This document shows positions 1 through 9,286 of a stretch of 38,166 nucleotides of DNA, piece after piece. Below the pieces are notes generated by a model, which had not been told where the DNA came from, did not search any database, and saw nothing but the letters and a program-made list of their open reading frames with translations. The stretch is from Gammaproteobacteria bacterium (GTDB lineage: Bacteria; Pseudomonadota; Gammaproteobacteria; Steroidobacterales; PWYM01): the NCBI GenBank assembly GCA_007127715.1, contig SKYU01000211.1, positions 1 through 38,166 of the forward strand, in the 5' to 3' direction. The first letter of the stretch is position 1; each line of letters opens with the position of its first letter. The position numbers and the translations under genes are program-made.

Positions 1-161
1 ACCTCCCGAAAGTCTTCACCGAAGTGTTCTTGAGAACTCAAGGCTACGACGTCCATGGCGGTTTGGCCAATGGATTCTTTACCGGGATGGGGATAGAGGG
101 CCTCTATCCCTGGCGAGGTGCGCGACGATGGCGCGGTGCGGCGTACTTCTTCCCGTTGGCG

Positions 162-476
162 TCAGTCCACGCCGTCCCGGTGCCGCTTGTCCCATAGTTC
201 CGCGGCGGAAAATCGCCCGGTATCGTAGGGATTGAAACCGTTGTCCTTGGGCTGCTCCATGGAGAGTTCGTCCGCGCCGAAATCCGGCGTGCTTTCCCTG
301 ACCTCACCATTCGGCCGTGCCGGGAGTTTCGGCCGGCCGGGCGGCGCCTTGGCCGCGCGCAGCGCCGGTGGTGCGGGCCGTGACCGCGTCAACACCTGGT
401 TCACGTCGATGGTGTTGGCCACCTGCGGGCCATCGTCGACACTCTTGCCGAACAGGGACTTGATCAATCGCTTCAT
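162..476 (-). CDS. hypothetical protein, about 104 aa (start at MKRLIKSLFGKS)
   Basis: ORF on - strand; internal ATG at 474-476 gives a plausible basic N-terminus; low-complexity Pro/Ala-rich middle; no family recognised. Confidence 0.45.
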   Translation of the reverse strand: MKRLIKSLFGKSVDDGPQVANTIDVNQVLTRSRPAPPALRAAKAPPGRPKLPARPNGEVRESTPDFGADELSMEQPKDNGFNPYDTGRFSAAELWDKRHRDGVD

Positions 477-620
477 GGCTTCATCCGGAACCCGGCCGCT
501 GCTGCCCGGGTCACGATGCTCGACGGGCAGGCGGACTGCAGCAGAACGCTCGAAAGATACCAGCAAATCCAGCCTTTCGGGATGGAAGCGCGCATTCGGA
601 TCAGCATTTTGCGAAGTGGA

Positions 621-989
621 TCACGTTTCCCGTGGAGGTTCGGCCGCGGCCGGGGCGGTATTCGGTGAGTCCGACCGGGAGGCCTGTCGGCTGCGGGACG
701 TCAGCGCGCCCTTCGCCATGCGCAGCAGGGTGATGACCAGGAAGGGCGACAGCACGAGCAGCCACGCACCGCGCTCGCCGCCGGCCAGGGCGCTGAAGAT
801 GGCGTCGAGGAAGCTGCCAGCGCCACCCGTGCCGCCCTCGTACGCGCCGAAGAACGCGGTGCCCACGTAGAACACGGCCAGCGGCAGCGCCACGAAACCC
901 ACGCCCAGCAGCAGCAGGGCGATGATCGATTCGCGCAGCAGTCGATGGTGCAGCCGTCCACGTTGGTACAGGCTTGTTGGAGTGGGCAT
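621..989 (-). CDS. small membrane protein, about 122 aa
   Basis: From internal start MPTPTSLYQRGRLHHR; two hydrophobic segments (SIIALLLLGVGFVALPLAVFYVGTAFF and AWLLVLSPFLVITLL). Confidence 0.55.
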   Translation of the reverse strand: MPTPTSLYQRGRLHHRLLRESIIALLLLGVGFVALPLAVFYVGTAFFGAYEGGTGGAGSFLDAIFSALAGGERGAWLLVLSPFLVITLLRMAKGALTSRSRQASRSDSPNTAPAAAEPPRET

Positions 990-1163
990 CGGTGATGCGG
1001 TCCCGAGAGTCGAGGTGATGAACCATACGCCGGCGTCAGGCCGCAGTATGCCATGGACGGGATGCCGCGAAAAAAAAGCCGGCGCGCCGCGACGTCGCGA
1101 GGCTCCACGGGTATGATTTCGCCGGTATGACCCGACTTGTCGATCTGGACTGACCCCGCATTC

Positions 1164-2258
1164 ATGGACACCATCAGGAATTGGCTGCGTCGATATCTCG
1201 GCGACCCGCAGGTCGTGGGCATGCTGCTGGTGCTCATCGCCCTGACGCTGATCATCCTGCTGTTGGGGCGGCAACTGGCCCCCGCGTTCGCAGCCATCAT
1301 CATTGCCTACCTGCTGTCCGGGGTGGTCAGCCGCCTGCGCCGTCTGGGGCTGCCTCACCTGGCGGCGGTCATCCTGGTATTCCTGTTGTTCATGACGGCA
1401 CTCGTGCTGACGATGTTCTGGCTCGTCCCGCTGTTCTTCCGGCAGCTGACCCAGCTGGTACAGCAGATGCCGGCGATTCTCTCGGATGCCCAGGCGCTGC
1501 TGCTGCGGCTGCCAGAACAGTTCCCCGGGGTCATCATGGAGCAGCAGGTCACGCAGCTGGTCAGCTCGATCGGCAGTGAGATCATGATGTCGGGCCAGCG
1601 TGTGCTGGCCTACTCCGTCAGTTCCGTCTTCGTGGCCATCACCATCATCGTCTATCTCATCCTGGTGCCCCTGATGGTGTTTTTCATGATCCGCGACCAG
1701 GACCGGATCCTCGCCTGGCTGGCCGGATTTCTCCCGCGGGATCGCCAGCTGACCGACACCGTGCTCGCCGAGATCAACGACCAGATCGGCAACTACGTCC
1801 GTGGCAAGGTCTGGGAAATTCTCATCGTCGGCAGTGTCACCTACGCAACGTTCACCTTCCTCGGGGTCCAGTACACGCTCCTGCTGGCGGTCGCCACGGG
1901 GCTGTCGGTGTTGATTCCATTCGTGGGCGTTGCCGTGGTGACACTCCCGGTGGCGGCCGTGGCCTATTTCCAGTTCGGTATCTCGGCCGAGTTCTACTAC
2001 GTGATGATCGCCTACGGCATCATTCAGCTGCTGGATGGCAACCTGCTGGCGCCGCTACTGTTCAGCGAGGTGGTCAACCTACACCCCATCGCCATCGTGG
2101 TCGCGATTCTCGTGTTCGGCGGTTTGTGGGGCTTCTGGGGCGTGTTTTTCGCCATCCCGCTGGCGACCGTGGTCAACGCCATCCTGCGGGCGTGGCCGCG
2201 CCCGGAGGTGTTCGCCAACGCCTCGGGCGGGAGTGGGTCGGGGCGGTCGGCGACGTGA
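1164..2258 (+). CDS. AI-2E transporter family (YhhT/PerM-like) permease
   Basis: About 364 aa polytopic protein; YHxxR-free but typical segments such as LIPFVGVAVVTLPVAAVAYFQFG and DGNLLAPLLFSEVVNLHPIAIVVAILVFGGLWGFWGVFFAIPLATVVNAIL. Confidence 0.9.
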   Translation: MDTIRNWLRRYLGDPQVVGMLLVLIALTLIILLLGRQLAPAFAAIIIAYLLSGVVSRLRRLGLPHLAAVILVFLLFMTALVLTMFWLVPLFFRQLTQLVQQMPAILSDAQALLLRLPEQFPGVIMEQQVTQLVSSIGSEIMMSGQRVLAYSVSSVFVAITIIVYLILVPLMVFFMIRDQDRILAWLAGFLPRDRQLTDTVLAEINDQIGNYVRGKVWEILIVGSVTYATFTFLGVQYTLLLAVATGLSVLIPFVGVAVVTLPVAAVAYFQFGISAEFYYVMIAYGIIQLLDGNLLAPLLFSEVVNLHPIAIVVAILVFGGLWGFWGVFFAIPLATVVNAILRAWPRPEVFANASGGSGSGRSAT

Positions 2259-2281
2259 GCGGGGGTGTGGACGGGACCGTC

Positions 2282-3307
2282 ATGAGCCGTCGGGGGCTGT
2301 TGGCGGCTGTGGTGACCGGGACCGCGGCGGCGCCTCTGCTGCGCTCTGCCGGGGCGCTTGCCGATGAACAGAGCCTGGCGCGACCGTGCGCCGTGCAGCC
2401 GGTGCCGCTGGCTCGGGAGACTGTCCGACTGGGTGTGCTCCAGCTGCCCGCTGCGCGGCCCGATGAGCCTCGCGAGCTGCCGCTGCGGCGGATGATCACG
2501 CTGCTCGAGCGAAGCGTCTCCGAGGGACAGCGGCACGATCTGGTCTGGTGTCCTGCCGACGCCTTGCTACCGCCGCCGGGCGCTCGTCCGGTCAAGGCAC
2601 TGCTGGCCGAGGCCCTGTCCCTGGATGGCCCGGAAATCGGCCGGCTCGCGGCCTGGGCCCGCCAGCATCGCTGTTACCTGGGCCTCGGGGTCCGACTCAG
2701 GCTGCCGGACTGGCCGGGCCGGGTGGTCGCGGCGAACCTCCTCCTGGACGATCGCGGCCGGCAGGTGGCGGTGCACTGGCAGGCCCGCCACGGCCGCGGC
2801 TACGACGGTGCCCTCAATGACCCCGGAGTCACGGTGGTCGAGGATGTGCTGCCGGGCTACCTCGAGCGCTATGGGCCCGAGGCGGTGCTGCCGGTGACGG
2901 CCACGCCGGTCGGTACGCTGGCCATGCACGCAGTCGAGGGTGAGCCCGAGCTGCTCCGGGTACTGGCCCTCCGCGGCTGCGAGCTCGTGCTGCGCAGTGC
3001 GCCGCGCCTGGCCGGTCATGTCGATATGGCTGCAGGCTCGCTCCACAACGGCATATTCACAGCGGTTGCGGCCTCGTCGGGTCCGCGGACGGCCGAACTG
3101 GCGCCAGACTGCCGCAGTGTCGTCGTCGGGCCTCGCGGCGAGTTGCTTGCCGCGGCCGGGACCGGTGGTTCGCAGTGCATGACTGTCCGGCTGCCCATGG
3201 CGGCTCTTCGTGCGCGCCGCCTGCCGGCCGATGCCAGCCCCCTGGTCGCGGCGGCAGCTCAACCCAGCGTTCGACCGAACCGCTCGTCCTCGTCGCGCTC
3301 TTCATAG
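2282..3307 (+). CDS. Tat-signal nitrilase-superfamily-fold protein, probably catalytically degenerate
   Basis: Start MSRRGLLAAVVTGTAAAPLL (RR leader); nitrilase-like layout VRLGVLQLP..., LDGPEIGRLAAWARQHRCYLGLGVRL..., AANLLLDDRGRQVAVHWQ; canonical Glu/Lys/Cys positions appear substituted. Confidence 0.65.
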   Translation: MSRRGLLAAVVTGTAAAPLLRSAGALADEQSLARPCAVQPVPLARETVRLGVLQLPAARPDEPRELPLRRMITLLERSVSEGQRHDLVWCPADALLPPPGARPVKALLAEALSLDGPEIGRLAAWARQHRCYLGLGVRLRLPDWPGRVVAANLLLDDRGRQVAVHWQARHGRGYDGALNDPGVTVVEDVLPGYLERYGPEAVLPVTATPVGTLAMHAVEGEPELLRVLALRGCELVLRSAPRLAGHVDMAAGSLHNGIFTAVAASSGPRTAELAPDCRSVVVGPRGELLAAAGTGGSQCMTVRLPMAALRARRLPADASPLVAAAAQPSVRPNRSSSSRSS

Positions 3308-4407
3308 CGGAACCGGCTTTCGCCGAAAACCACTTCGTCGCCGGACTGGAGACGCCGGCTGCGCACGAGTTCACCGTTCACCAGAACGCCGTTGCGACTG
3401 CCCATATCCTCCAGCGTGCAGCCATCAGGGTCGGTACGCAGCCGCGCATGCTGCCGGCTGACGAACTGGGTGCGCAGCTGGATGTCGCTGGCCGAACTCC
3501 TGCCAATCATCACCTCGCCGGTCGCAGGGAGGGGGTAACGCAGGCGACTGTTCGGCAGCAGCGCCACCAGTGCCCTGTCGGTGGTCGACTCGGTCGTCGA
3601 CGGCGGGGGTTCGTCGATGGGCGCTGGGCGGTGCTGACCGATCAGCGCCTGTTCCGTCTTCTCCAGCCGTCTGCGGTCGCGGATCTGCTGGCGCTCGCGC
3701 TGATCCAGTTCCGCTTCGAGTTCCGACAGGCGCTCGTCGCGCAGAGCCAGTTGCTGCTGCATCGCTGACCAGGCGTCGCGCCGCCGGTCCACGTAGGCGC
3801 GGAGGTCCTGGAGGGCCTCCGCGAGCCCGGCGGAAGCCGCTGCGTCCTGAGGCTCGGTCGTGGTGTGTACTGCCTCCCGGGCCGCCAGACGGCTTTCAAG
3901 GGCCTGCCGGGCGCTGGTGAGCGCCTGGATCCGCGCCGACTGTTCGTCCAGCTGGGCGGTCAGCGTCGCGCGTTCAGCCTCCAGACGCTCCGCGTTCGAG
4001 CGGGCCTCGGTCATCGCGCTGTCCCGCGAAGCGAGTTCTGCCTGCTGCAGCTCGGCATGGTTGCGCGCATCACGCAGTGCCACTTCGAGCCGGGCCACCG
4101 CCATCTCGCGATCCGCCAGCTTCTCGAGCGCCTCCTCGAGGGCCTCGCGCGTTTCTTCCATCGCCTTGCGCAGCCGTTCGCTCTCGGAGGCCTCGCCTCT
4201 CAAGGCCGCGAGCTGGTCGGGGTGGAAGACCGTCGTCCGCTCCAGTGGATCCGACGGTGCCAGCGCTGCGTCGCCGGACTCAGGTGGTCGGAAGATGTGC
4301 GTCCCGGTGTCTTCGAGGTCGTCCGTCCCGGTCAACTCGGGCAGCACCGGGAGCTGGTCGGTGTCCTCGTCGGCGTTGCCGGGGGAAGCGTGTCTGGATG
4401 ATGACAT
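3259..4407 (-). CDS. FHA domain protein with long central coiled coil
   Basis: C-terminal FHA motif IGRSSASDIQLRTQFVSRQHARLRTDPDGCTLEDMGSRNGVLVNG; heptad-rich centre; N-terminal Thr-containing TGTHIF and ERTTVF segments. Confidence 0.9.
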   Translation of the reverse strand: MSSSRHASPGNADEDTDQLPVLPELTGTDDLEDTGTHIFRPPESGDAALAPSDPLERTTVFHPDQLAALRGEASESERLRKAMEETREALEEALEKLADREMAVARLEVALRDARNHAELQQAELASRDSAMTEARSNAERLEAERATLTAQLDEQSARIQALTSARQALESRLAAREAVHTTTEPQDAAASAGLAEALQDLRAYVDRRRDAWSAMQQQLALRDERLSELEAELDQRERQQIRDRRRLEKTEQALIGQHRPAPIDEPPPSTTESTTDRALVALLPNSRLRYPLPATGEVMIGRSSASDIQLRTQFVSRQHARLRTDPDGCTLEDMGSRNGVLVNGELVRSRRLQSGDEVVFGESRFRYEERDEDERFGRTLG

Positions 4408-4480
4408 TGCAAGGGCGAAGGCTCGGACCAGTCGCCATCATAAGCGCTGCAGGCCGCGTGTGCAGCGACCGGGGTCACGC

Positions 4481-5971
4481 TCAGTCCGCGGGGACGGTGC
4501 GGTCCTCGGCCCACGCCCTCAGGGCGGCAACGCGTTCGCGCATCACGACGGACAACGGGCGTGTGCGCCGGAGCTCCGCGAGGATATGCCCCGGGCCCGG
4601 TGACTGGCCCAGGGCGTTGGCGGCGTAGAGTGCCGAGACCACGGCCTGCTCGAGTTCGGCGCCGGAGAATCCCTCGCAGGCCAGCGCCAGCCGCGCCGTA
4701 TCAAAGCGTTCGGGCGCCAGACCCCGGCGGGCGAGATGAATCTCGAGGATATCCTGCCTGACCTCGCGGCGTGGCAGGTCGACAAAGAACAGCTCGTCGA
4801 AGCGACCCTTGCGGACCAGTTCCGGGGGCAGGGCGGAGATGTCGTTGGCGGTCGCGACCACCATGACCGCGGCCCGGCGCTCGGCGAGCCAGGTCAGGAA
4901 GGTTCCAAGAATCCGCTGCGAGGTGCCGCTGGCATCGCCGCTGCCGCTTGCCAGGCCCTTTTCGATCTCGTCGATCCACAGCACACAGGGCGCCATCAAC
5001 TCGGCCATCCGCAGCGAGTCCCGCAGCCTGCGCTCCGACTCCCCGTGATAACGGTCGTAGACGGCGCCGAAATCCAGGGACAGCAGGGGTACGCCGTAGA
5101 CACCCGCTGTGGCTTTCGCCGCCAGGCTCTTGCCGCAGCCCTGGACACCCACCAGCAGCACGCCACGGGGTGGCTCGAGCGAAGCGGCCTCGGGTTCGCC
5201 CAGGAAAGCGGCCCGACGCTGTCCGAGCCAGGTCTTGAAGCGCGACAGTCCACCGAGATCGGCAAATCGGGCCGTGTCGTACTCGTAGCTCAGGACGCCG
5301 TCACGGTTGAGCAATTGGTATTTCGCCTGCATCACGCCGGGCAGGTCGGAGGCGGTGATGGCGCCGTCGACGATGATGGCGTTGCGCGCCAGGCGCTCGG
5401 TGTCCGCCGTGCTGAGTCCGGCGAGATTCCGCACCAGCAGCTCAAGCGCATGGGGGTCGATGTCTACCGGTCGGCCGGAGTCGGCGGCCCATTCCTCGGC
5501 GATGCGCTGGACGATCCGCGCCCGCTCTTCCTCGCCGGGCAGACTCATCTCGAAGCGTGCCGCCAGGCGTTCGAGCTCGGGCGGAAGCTTGAGCCTGTGA
5601 CTGACCAGCAGCACCGTCTGCCGGCGACGGCGCGCGGCCAGCGCGATATCCTTCAGCAGGCGCACGTGGACGGGGTCCCCGAGGTAGGGGTGGAAATCGA
5701 GCAGCGCGTAGATGCCGGGCTTGTCGACCGCCCGGATGTGACGCAGTGCGTCTCGCGGGTCCGCCGTGGTCGGCTGGGCCTCCAGGGCGAGGTCGAGCCT
5801 CTGCAGCCCGTCGGTGACGGCCCAACGGAACAACGGCCGGTACTCGTCGCGACGGGCCTGTGTGGCGATTTGCACCAGCATCTCCAGGAACCCGGGTTCA
5901 TCCCAGGTCTCCACCACGACCACGGGCGATCCGCCGGTCAGGACCAGCGCCAGGTCGGTGCGGTCGGGCAT
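4481..5971 (-). CDS. AAA+ ATPase, Ycf46-like
   Basis: Walker [13 protein letters not shown], Walker [32 protein letters not shown]-terminal non-catalytic region typical of Ycf46-like proteins. Confidence 0.88.
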   Translation of the reverse strand: MPDRTDLALVLTGGSPVVVVETWDEPGFLEMLVQIATQARRDEYRPLFRWAVTDGLQRLDLALEAQPTTADPRDALRHIRAVDKPGIYALLDFHPYLGDPVHVRLLKDIALAARRRRQTVLLVSHRLKLPPELERLAARFEMSLPGEEERARIVQRIAEEWAADSGRPVDIDPHALELLVRNLAGLSTADTERLARNAIIVDGAITASDLPGVMQAKYQLLNRDGVLSYEYDTARFADLGGLSRFKTWLGQRRAAFLGEPEAASLEPPRGVLLVGVQGCGKSLAAKATAGVYGVPLLSLDFGAVYDRYHGESERRLRDSLRMAELMAPCVLWIDEIEKGLASGSGDASGTSQRILGTFLTWLAERRAAVMVVATANDISALPPELVRKGRFDELFFVDLPRREVRQDILEIHLARRGLAPERFDTARLALACEGFSGAELEQAVVSALYAANALGQSPGPGHILAELRRTRPLSVVMRERVAALRAWAEDRTVPAD

Positions 5972-6072
5972 CCTCGGTCTCCAATGCGGGGCTTCGGTAT
6001 GTTATGCGGCCGGCTGCATCGGGCACCGTGTCGCAACTCTCGCTTTGACGCCGGACAACCGGCCTGGGAATC

Positions 6073-6927
6073 ATGGGCAGTTTTGTTTTCGACGAAGATA
6101 CGGCCATCCGCCGGGTGGCCAATGGCGTCTGGTCCGGTAAGCTGAGTGATCGCTGGAATGCCGGTAGCGTGCCCAATGGGGGCTATCTCATGGCCATCGC
6201 GGGGCGCATGCTCTGCGCCAGCCTGGCCTGCCCCGATCCCCTGTCACTGACCGGCCATTATCTTCGGCCCGCGCAGCCCGGCGGGGTGACCGGGCAGATC
6301 GAACTTCTGCGACGGGGCCGGCGCATGAGTTTCGCGGCGGTCACGCTCAGCCAGCGAGGCGTGGGCGCCATCGCCCGGTTCACCGGAGTATTCGGGGACC
6401 TGGAGGCGCAGGTGGGCGAAACACGTCTGGAGGGCATGCCGCCCCCGCTACCGCCGCCGACGCAGTGTGTCCCGGTCGAGCCAGTGGCCATCGAGGTCGC
6501 CCGACGGTTTGAACGGCGGGTCGCGCCGGGGTGCGTGGACTGGCTGGGTCAGGGCCCCGACGCGCGTGCCGAGCTGTGTGCGTGGGTGCGTTTCGCAGAT
6601 GGCCGCGACCAGGACGTCCATGCGCTGGCCCTCACGGCCGACGCCCTGCCGCCCCCATTGCTTGCGGTCTATGGCGCCCGGGGCTGGGTGCCGACCCTGG
6701 AACTCACCGTGCAGGTCAGGGCACGCCCTTCACCAGGGTGGCTGCTGTGCCGTACGCGCACGCGCTACCTGACCCGGGGGCTGCTGGAGAACGACGGCGA
6801 GTTCTGGGACGCGCAGGGGCAACTGGTGGCCCTGGCGCGTCAACTGGCGCGTTTCGCCGAACCGGACCGTCCGGTGCTCGGGGACGGTGCAGAGGTCCAG
6901 GGGGATTCAGCGACCGTCAACGTGTGA
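6073..6927 (+). CDS. TesB-like acyl-CoA thioesterase family protein
   Basis: Hotdog-type N-terminus RWNAGSVPNGGYLMAIAGRML ... HYLRPAQPGGV; second half resembles the C-terminal hotdog domain. Confidence 0.75.
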   Translation: MGSFVFDEDTAIRRVANGVWSGKLSDRWNAGSVPNGGYLMAIAGRMLCASLACPDPLSLTGHYLRPAQPGGVTGQIELLRRGRRMSFAAVTLSQRGVGAIARFTGVFGDLEAQVGETRLEGMPPPLPPPTQCVPVEPVAIEVARRFERRVAPGCVDWLGQGPDARAELCAWVRFADGRDQDVHALALTADALPPPLLAVYGARGWVPTLELTVQVRARPSPGWLLCRTRTRYLTRGLLENDGEFWDAQGQLVALARQLARFAEPDRPVLGDGAEVQGDSATVNV

Positions 6928-7600
6928 GCTGGTCCTCAACGACCAGGAATTCCTGCAGTTGCTGGGCCAGGCCGCGGCAGGCGTTGGCCTGCGGCCGTGA
7001 AATGAACGGCAACGGGACGATGACCGCGGGAATCACCGACCGGCCGGTGACATCCGCGCTGATCAGCCCTGCCTGGTCGACGTGTTTGAGGTCCCATACG
7101 GCCGCTTCGTAGCGGGCATCCGTTTCCCACCAGGCCAGGCCGAAGCAGCCGGCTCCACCCGGGCCGGCAGCGCAGGAGAGGCTGCCGCCGCCATCGACGC
7201 GCTCGGTCATCCCGTCCATCCAGACGACATAGCGCACCCCGGTCTCGGCGAGCCGTTCGGCGACGCCCGGCCGTGCCAGCAGCGCCGGCAGTTCCTCCGG
7301 GTTCAACGGTGCGATGGCCGGTTCGAACCAGGGATAAAGTCCGTTGACGAAGTCACTGTGTGATGCGATTTCCAGACCGTTTGCCCCACGGCTGAGCGCG
7401 TTGCCCACGCATTCCACGAAGTCGAGCTCCGCTTCATGGGTGCTGTGGTGCTGACGGGCGAGAATCACCACGCGTTCGCCGCTGGCGATGCCTGTGCGGG
7501 AATGCTTGAGCTGCTCGATCTGCGCCGTGGAACAGCCCGTCGCCAGTATGGCTGCGGCCAGCACGGCAAGCAGACTGAGTGCGCGGAGTGTGCCGCCCAT
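6917..7600 (-). CDS. putative lipoprotein of unknown function, about 227 aa
   Basis: From MGGTLRALSLLAVLAAAILATGCSTAQ; lipobox LATGC; longer start also possible (ORF to 7846). Confidence 0.6.
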   Translation of the reverse strand: MGGTLRALSLLAVLAAAILATGCSTAQIEQLKHSRTGIASGERVVILARQHHSTHEAELDFVECVGNALSRGANGLEIASHSDFVNGLYPWFEPAIAPLNPEELPALLARPGVAERLAETGVRYVVWMDGMTERVDGGGSLSCAAGPGGAGCFGLAWWETDARYEAAVWDLKHVDQAGLISADVTGRSVIPAVIVPLPFISRPQANACRGLAQQLQEFLVVEDQLTR

Positions 7601-7667
7601 GGTGGATGCTGCTGCCGGTTTTGCACCGGCTGCGGTGACAGGGTGCGGGCGGCGGCTGGGAGTAAGC

Positions 7668-8393
7668 CTAGCCGTCGCCATTCTGGGCCGCATGAGGGGC
7701 ATGTCGGTTCTCCTGGAGCCAGTTGCGGACGTCCGGTTGAGAGGCGAATCGGACCGAGATGGTGGCGCCGGCCTCGCGCATGGCGCGCACGGCGGCATCG
7801 TGCAGGGCAGCGCGGGGCAGGGTGCCCGATGCGGCGCTCTTGCCATAGCCCGTCACAGGCCACTCGGCGATGGGTGTACCGTCCGGAGCGTAGACGAACA
7901 GCCGGTATTGCATCCATACCTCGGCAAAACGGCTGTCGCGGTGACGCGGGATGTCGAACTCGAAACGCTCCAGCCGGGGGGCGATGATCAGGTCGACGTG
8001 GGGGATCTCGCCGGGCTGCGGAGCCCGCTCGAGCGTCTCCACCTGCTGGAACAGGGCGCCGAACAGGGGGCGGAACAGGCTGAGGCTGGCCTGACCGAGC
8101 TCGAACTCCCACTGGGAATGTTGCGGAATGGTTTCGCTATGGGCGAACTGCCGCAGCGCATCTTCATAGTACACGGCGGCGCGCACGGGCAGCGGCTCAA
8201 CCAGAGGAGTCGGGAACTGCGAGGCGACCTCCACCCTGGCCGCCGAGGCACAGCCGGCAAGCAGGGCTACCGCGGCCGCCAACCAGAGACCGCGCCCCGA
8301 GAGGACGCGGGGTACGCCGGTGTTGCGGACGTCTGGGTGCGACGACAGGTTCACGACACCTCCAGGACTCGCATCGACCCTCCGGCGGACCAT
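7668..8393 (-). CDS. putative lipoprotein of unknown function, about 241 aa
   Basis: Hydrophobic leader GLWLAAAVALLAGCASA with lipobox LAGC; ordered soluble domain follows. Confidence 0.65.
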   Translation of the reverse strand: MVRRRVDASPGGVVNLSSHPDVRNTGVPRVLSGRGLWLAAAVALLAGCASAARVEVASQFPTPLVEPLPVRAAVYYEDALRQFAHSETIPQHSQWEFELGQASLSLFRPLFGALFQQVETLERAPQPGEIPHVDLIIAPRLERFEFDIPRHRDSRFAEVWMQYRLFVYAPDGTPIAEWPVTGYGKSAASGTLPRAALHDAAVRAMREAGATISVRFASQPDVRNWLQENRHAPHAAQNGDG

Positions 8394-8528
8394 GGATGGC
8401 CTCCGGGCAGTGCACTTCCCTGAGCCTGAACATAATCAGTGGCCGGGCCAATTGCAAATACCCGCAGCTCTGCGTCGGTCAGGCCCGCCCGCGCTGCCGT
8501 TCCGACAGCACCGGAAGGGCAGCGCAGA

Positions 8529-8556
8529 CTTGAAATCCGCGCACCGTGCCCCATTT
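8529..8556 (+). promoter_or_regulatory. sigma32 (RpoH) heat-shock promoter of hsp20
   Basis: CTTGAAA (8529-8535), 13-nt spacer, CCCCATTT (8549-8556); matches the consensus CTTGAAA-N13-ish-CCCCATNT, 66 nt upstream of the Hsp20 ATG. Confidence 0.88.
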
Positions 8557-8621
8557 ACCGGAGCATGGCGGCACGGTGCCGCCCGCGTGACAAGAGCCAG
8601 ACAGCATGGAGGAACACCGTC

Positions 8622-9065
8622 ATGACCATGGTGCGTTATGAACCTTTCGAAATGATGAACGACCTGCACGGTCGGCTGCAGCGGATGCTGGAAGGCCAGC
8701 TTCGGTCCGGCCAGGAGGAGAGCAGCGCGGCGACCGCCGACTGGGTGCCCGCGGTGGATATCCAGGAATTCGCCGACCGGTTTGTCCTGCAGGTGGATCT
8801 CCCCGGTGTGAACCCGGAGTCCGTTGATCTCACGCTGGACCGGGGTGTGCTGACGCTCAGTGGACAGCGCGAGCAGCGGGTGGGTGACGGCGAGCCGGTC
8901 CGCGAGCGCCGCGAGCGCGGTGTCGGCCGGTTCCATCGTCGTTTCATCCTGCCTGACACGGCGGACGCCGAGGGCGTGCGCGCGAGCGGCCGCCTCGGGA
9001 TCCTGGAAATCGAAATTCCGAAACAGGCGAAAGCCCAGCCACGGCGTATCCAGGTCGCGGCCTGA
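8622..9065 (+). CDS. Hsp20/alpha-crystallin small heat-shock protein
   Basis: MTMVRYEPFEMMNDLHGRLQRML; WVPAVDIQEFADRFVLQVDLPGVNPESVDLTLDRGVLTLSGQRE; SD GGAGGA upstream. Confidence 0.95.
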   Translation: MTMVRYEPFEMMNDLHGRLQRMLEGQLRSGQEESSAATADWVPAVDIQEFADRFVLQVDLPGVNPESVDLTLDRGVLTLSGQREQRVGDGEPVRERRERGVGRFHRRFILPDTADAEGVRASGRLGILEIEIPKQAKAQPRRIQVAA

Positions 9066-9096
9066 GGGCCTGCCGCGGCGCGCAGCCGGCGGACGG

Positions 9097-9118
9097 ACGG
9101 GGCCTCCGGGCCCCGTTT
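9097..9118 (+). terminator. candidate intrinsic terminator of hsp20
   Basis: ACGGGGCC-TCCG-GGCCCCGT stem-loop followed by a short TTT run, 32 nt after the hsp20 stop. Confidence 0.5.
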
Positions 9119-9286
9119 CCGTGAGCAGCCGCCAGGGCTCGATGCCCTGCGTCCCGGGCGGCCTGCCGGGTGCGATGGGGTATCATTCAACCAGCCGCCC
9201 CGCGGGGCACTGCGACATGGGGCGGGGCGGCGCAGGGAAGCGACGCCAGCTTGGAGCCACGCATCAGGACTGAGGATGTACAGATC

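Noticed and set aside
3-197. Open frame at the left edge (LPKVFTEVFLRTQGYDVHGGLANGFFTGMGIEGLYPW...)
   Set aside because: Could be the 3' end of a + strand gene, but too short and no recognised family; cannot be supported from the window alone.
4736-6145. 469-aa + strand ORF opposite the AAA+ ATPase
   Set aside because: Shadow ORF; Walker motifs are on the - strand.
8541-8579. RNA thermometer (ROSE-type) reading of the hsp20 upstream hairpin
   Set aside because: The left arm overlaps the sigma32 -10 element and should not be transcribed; the SD at about 8608 is outside the hairpin.
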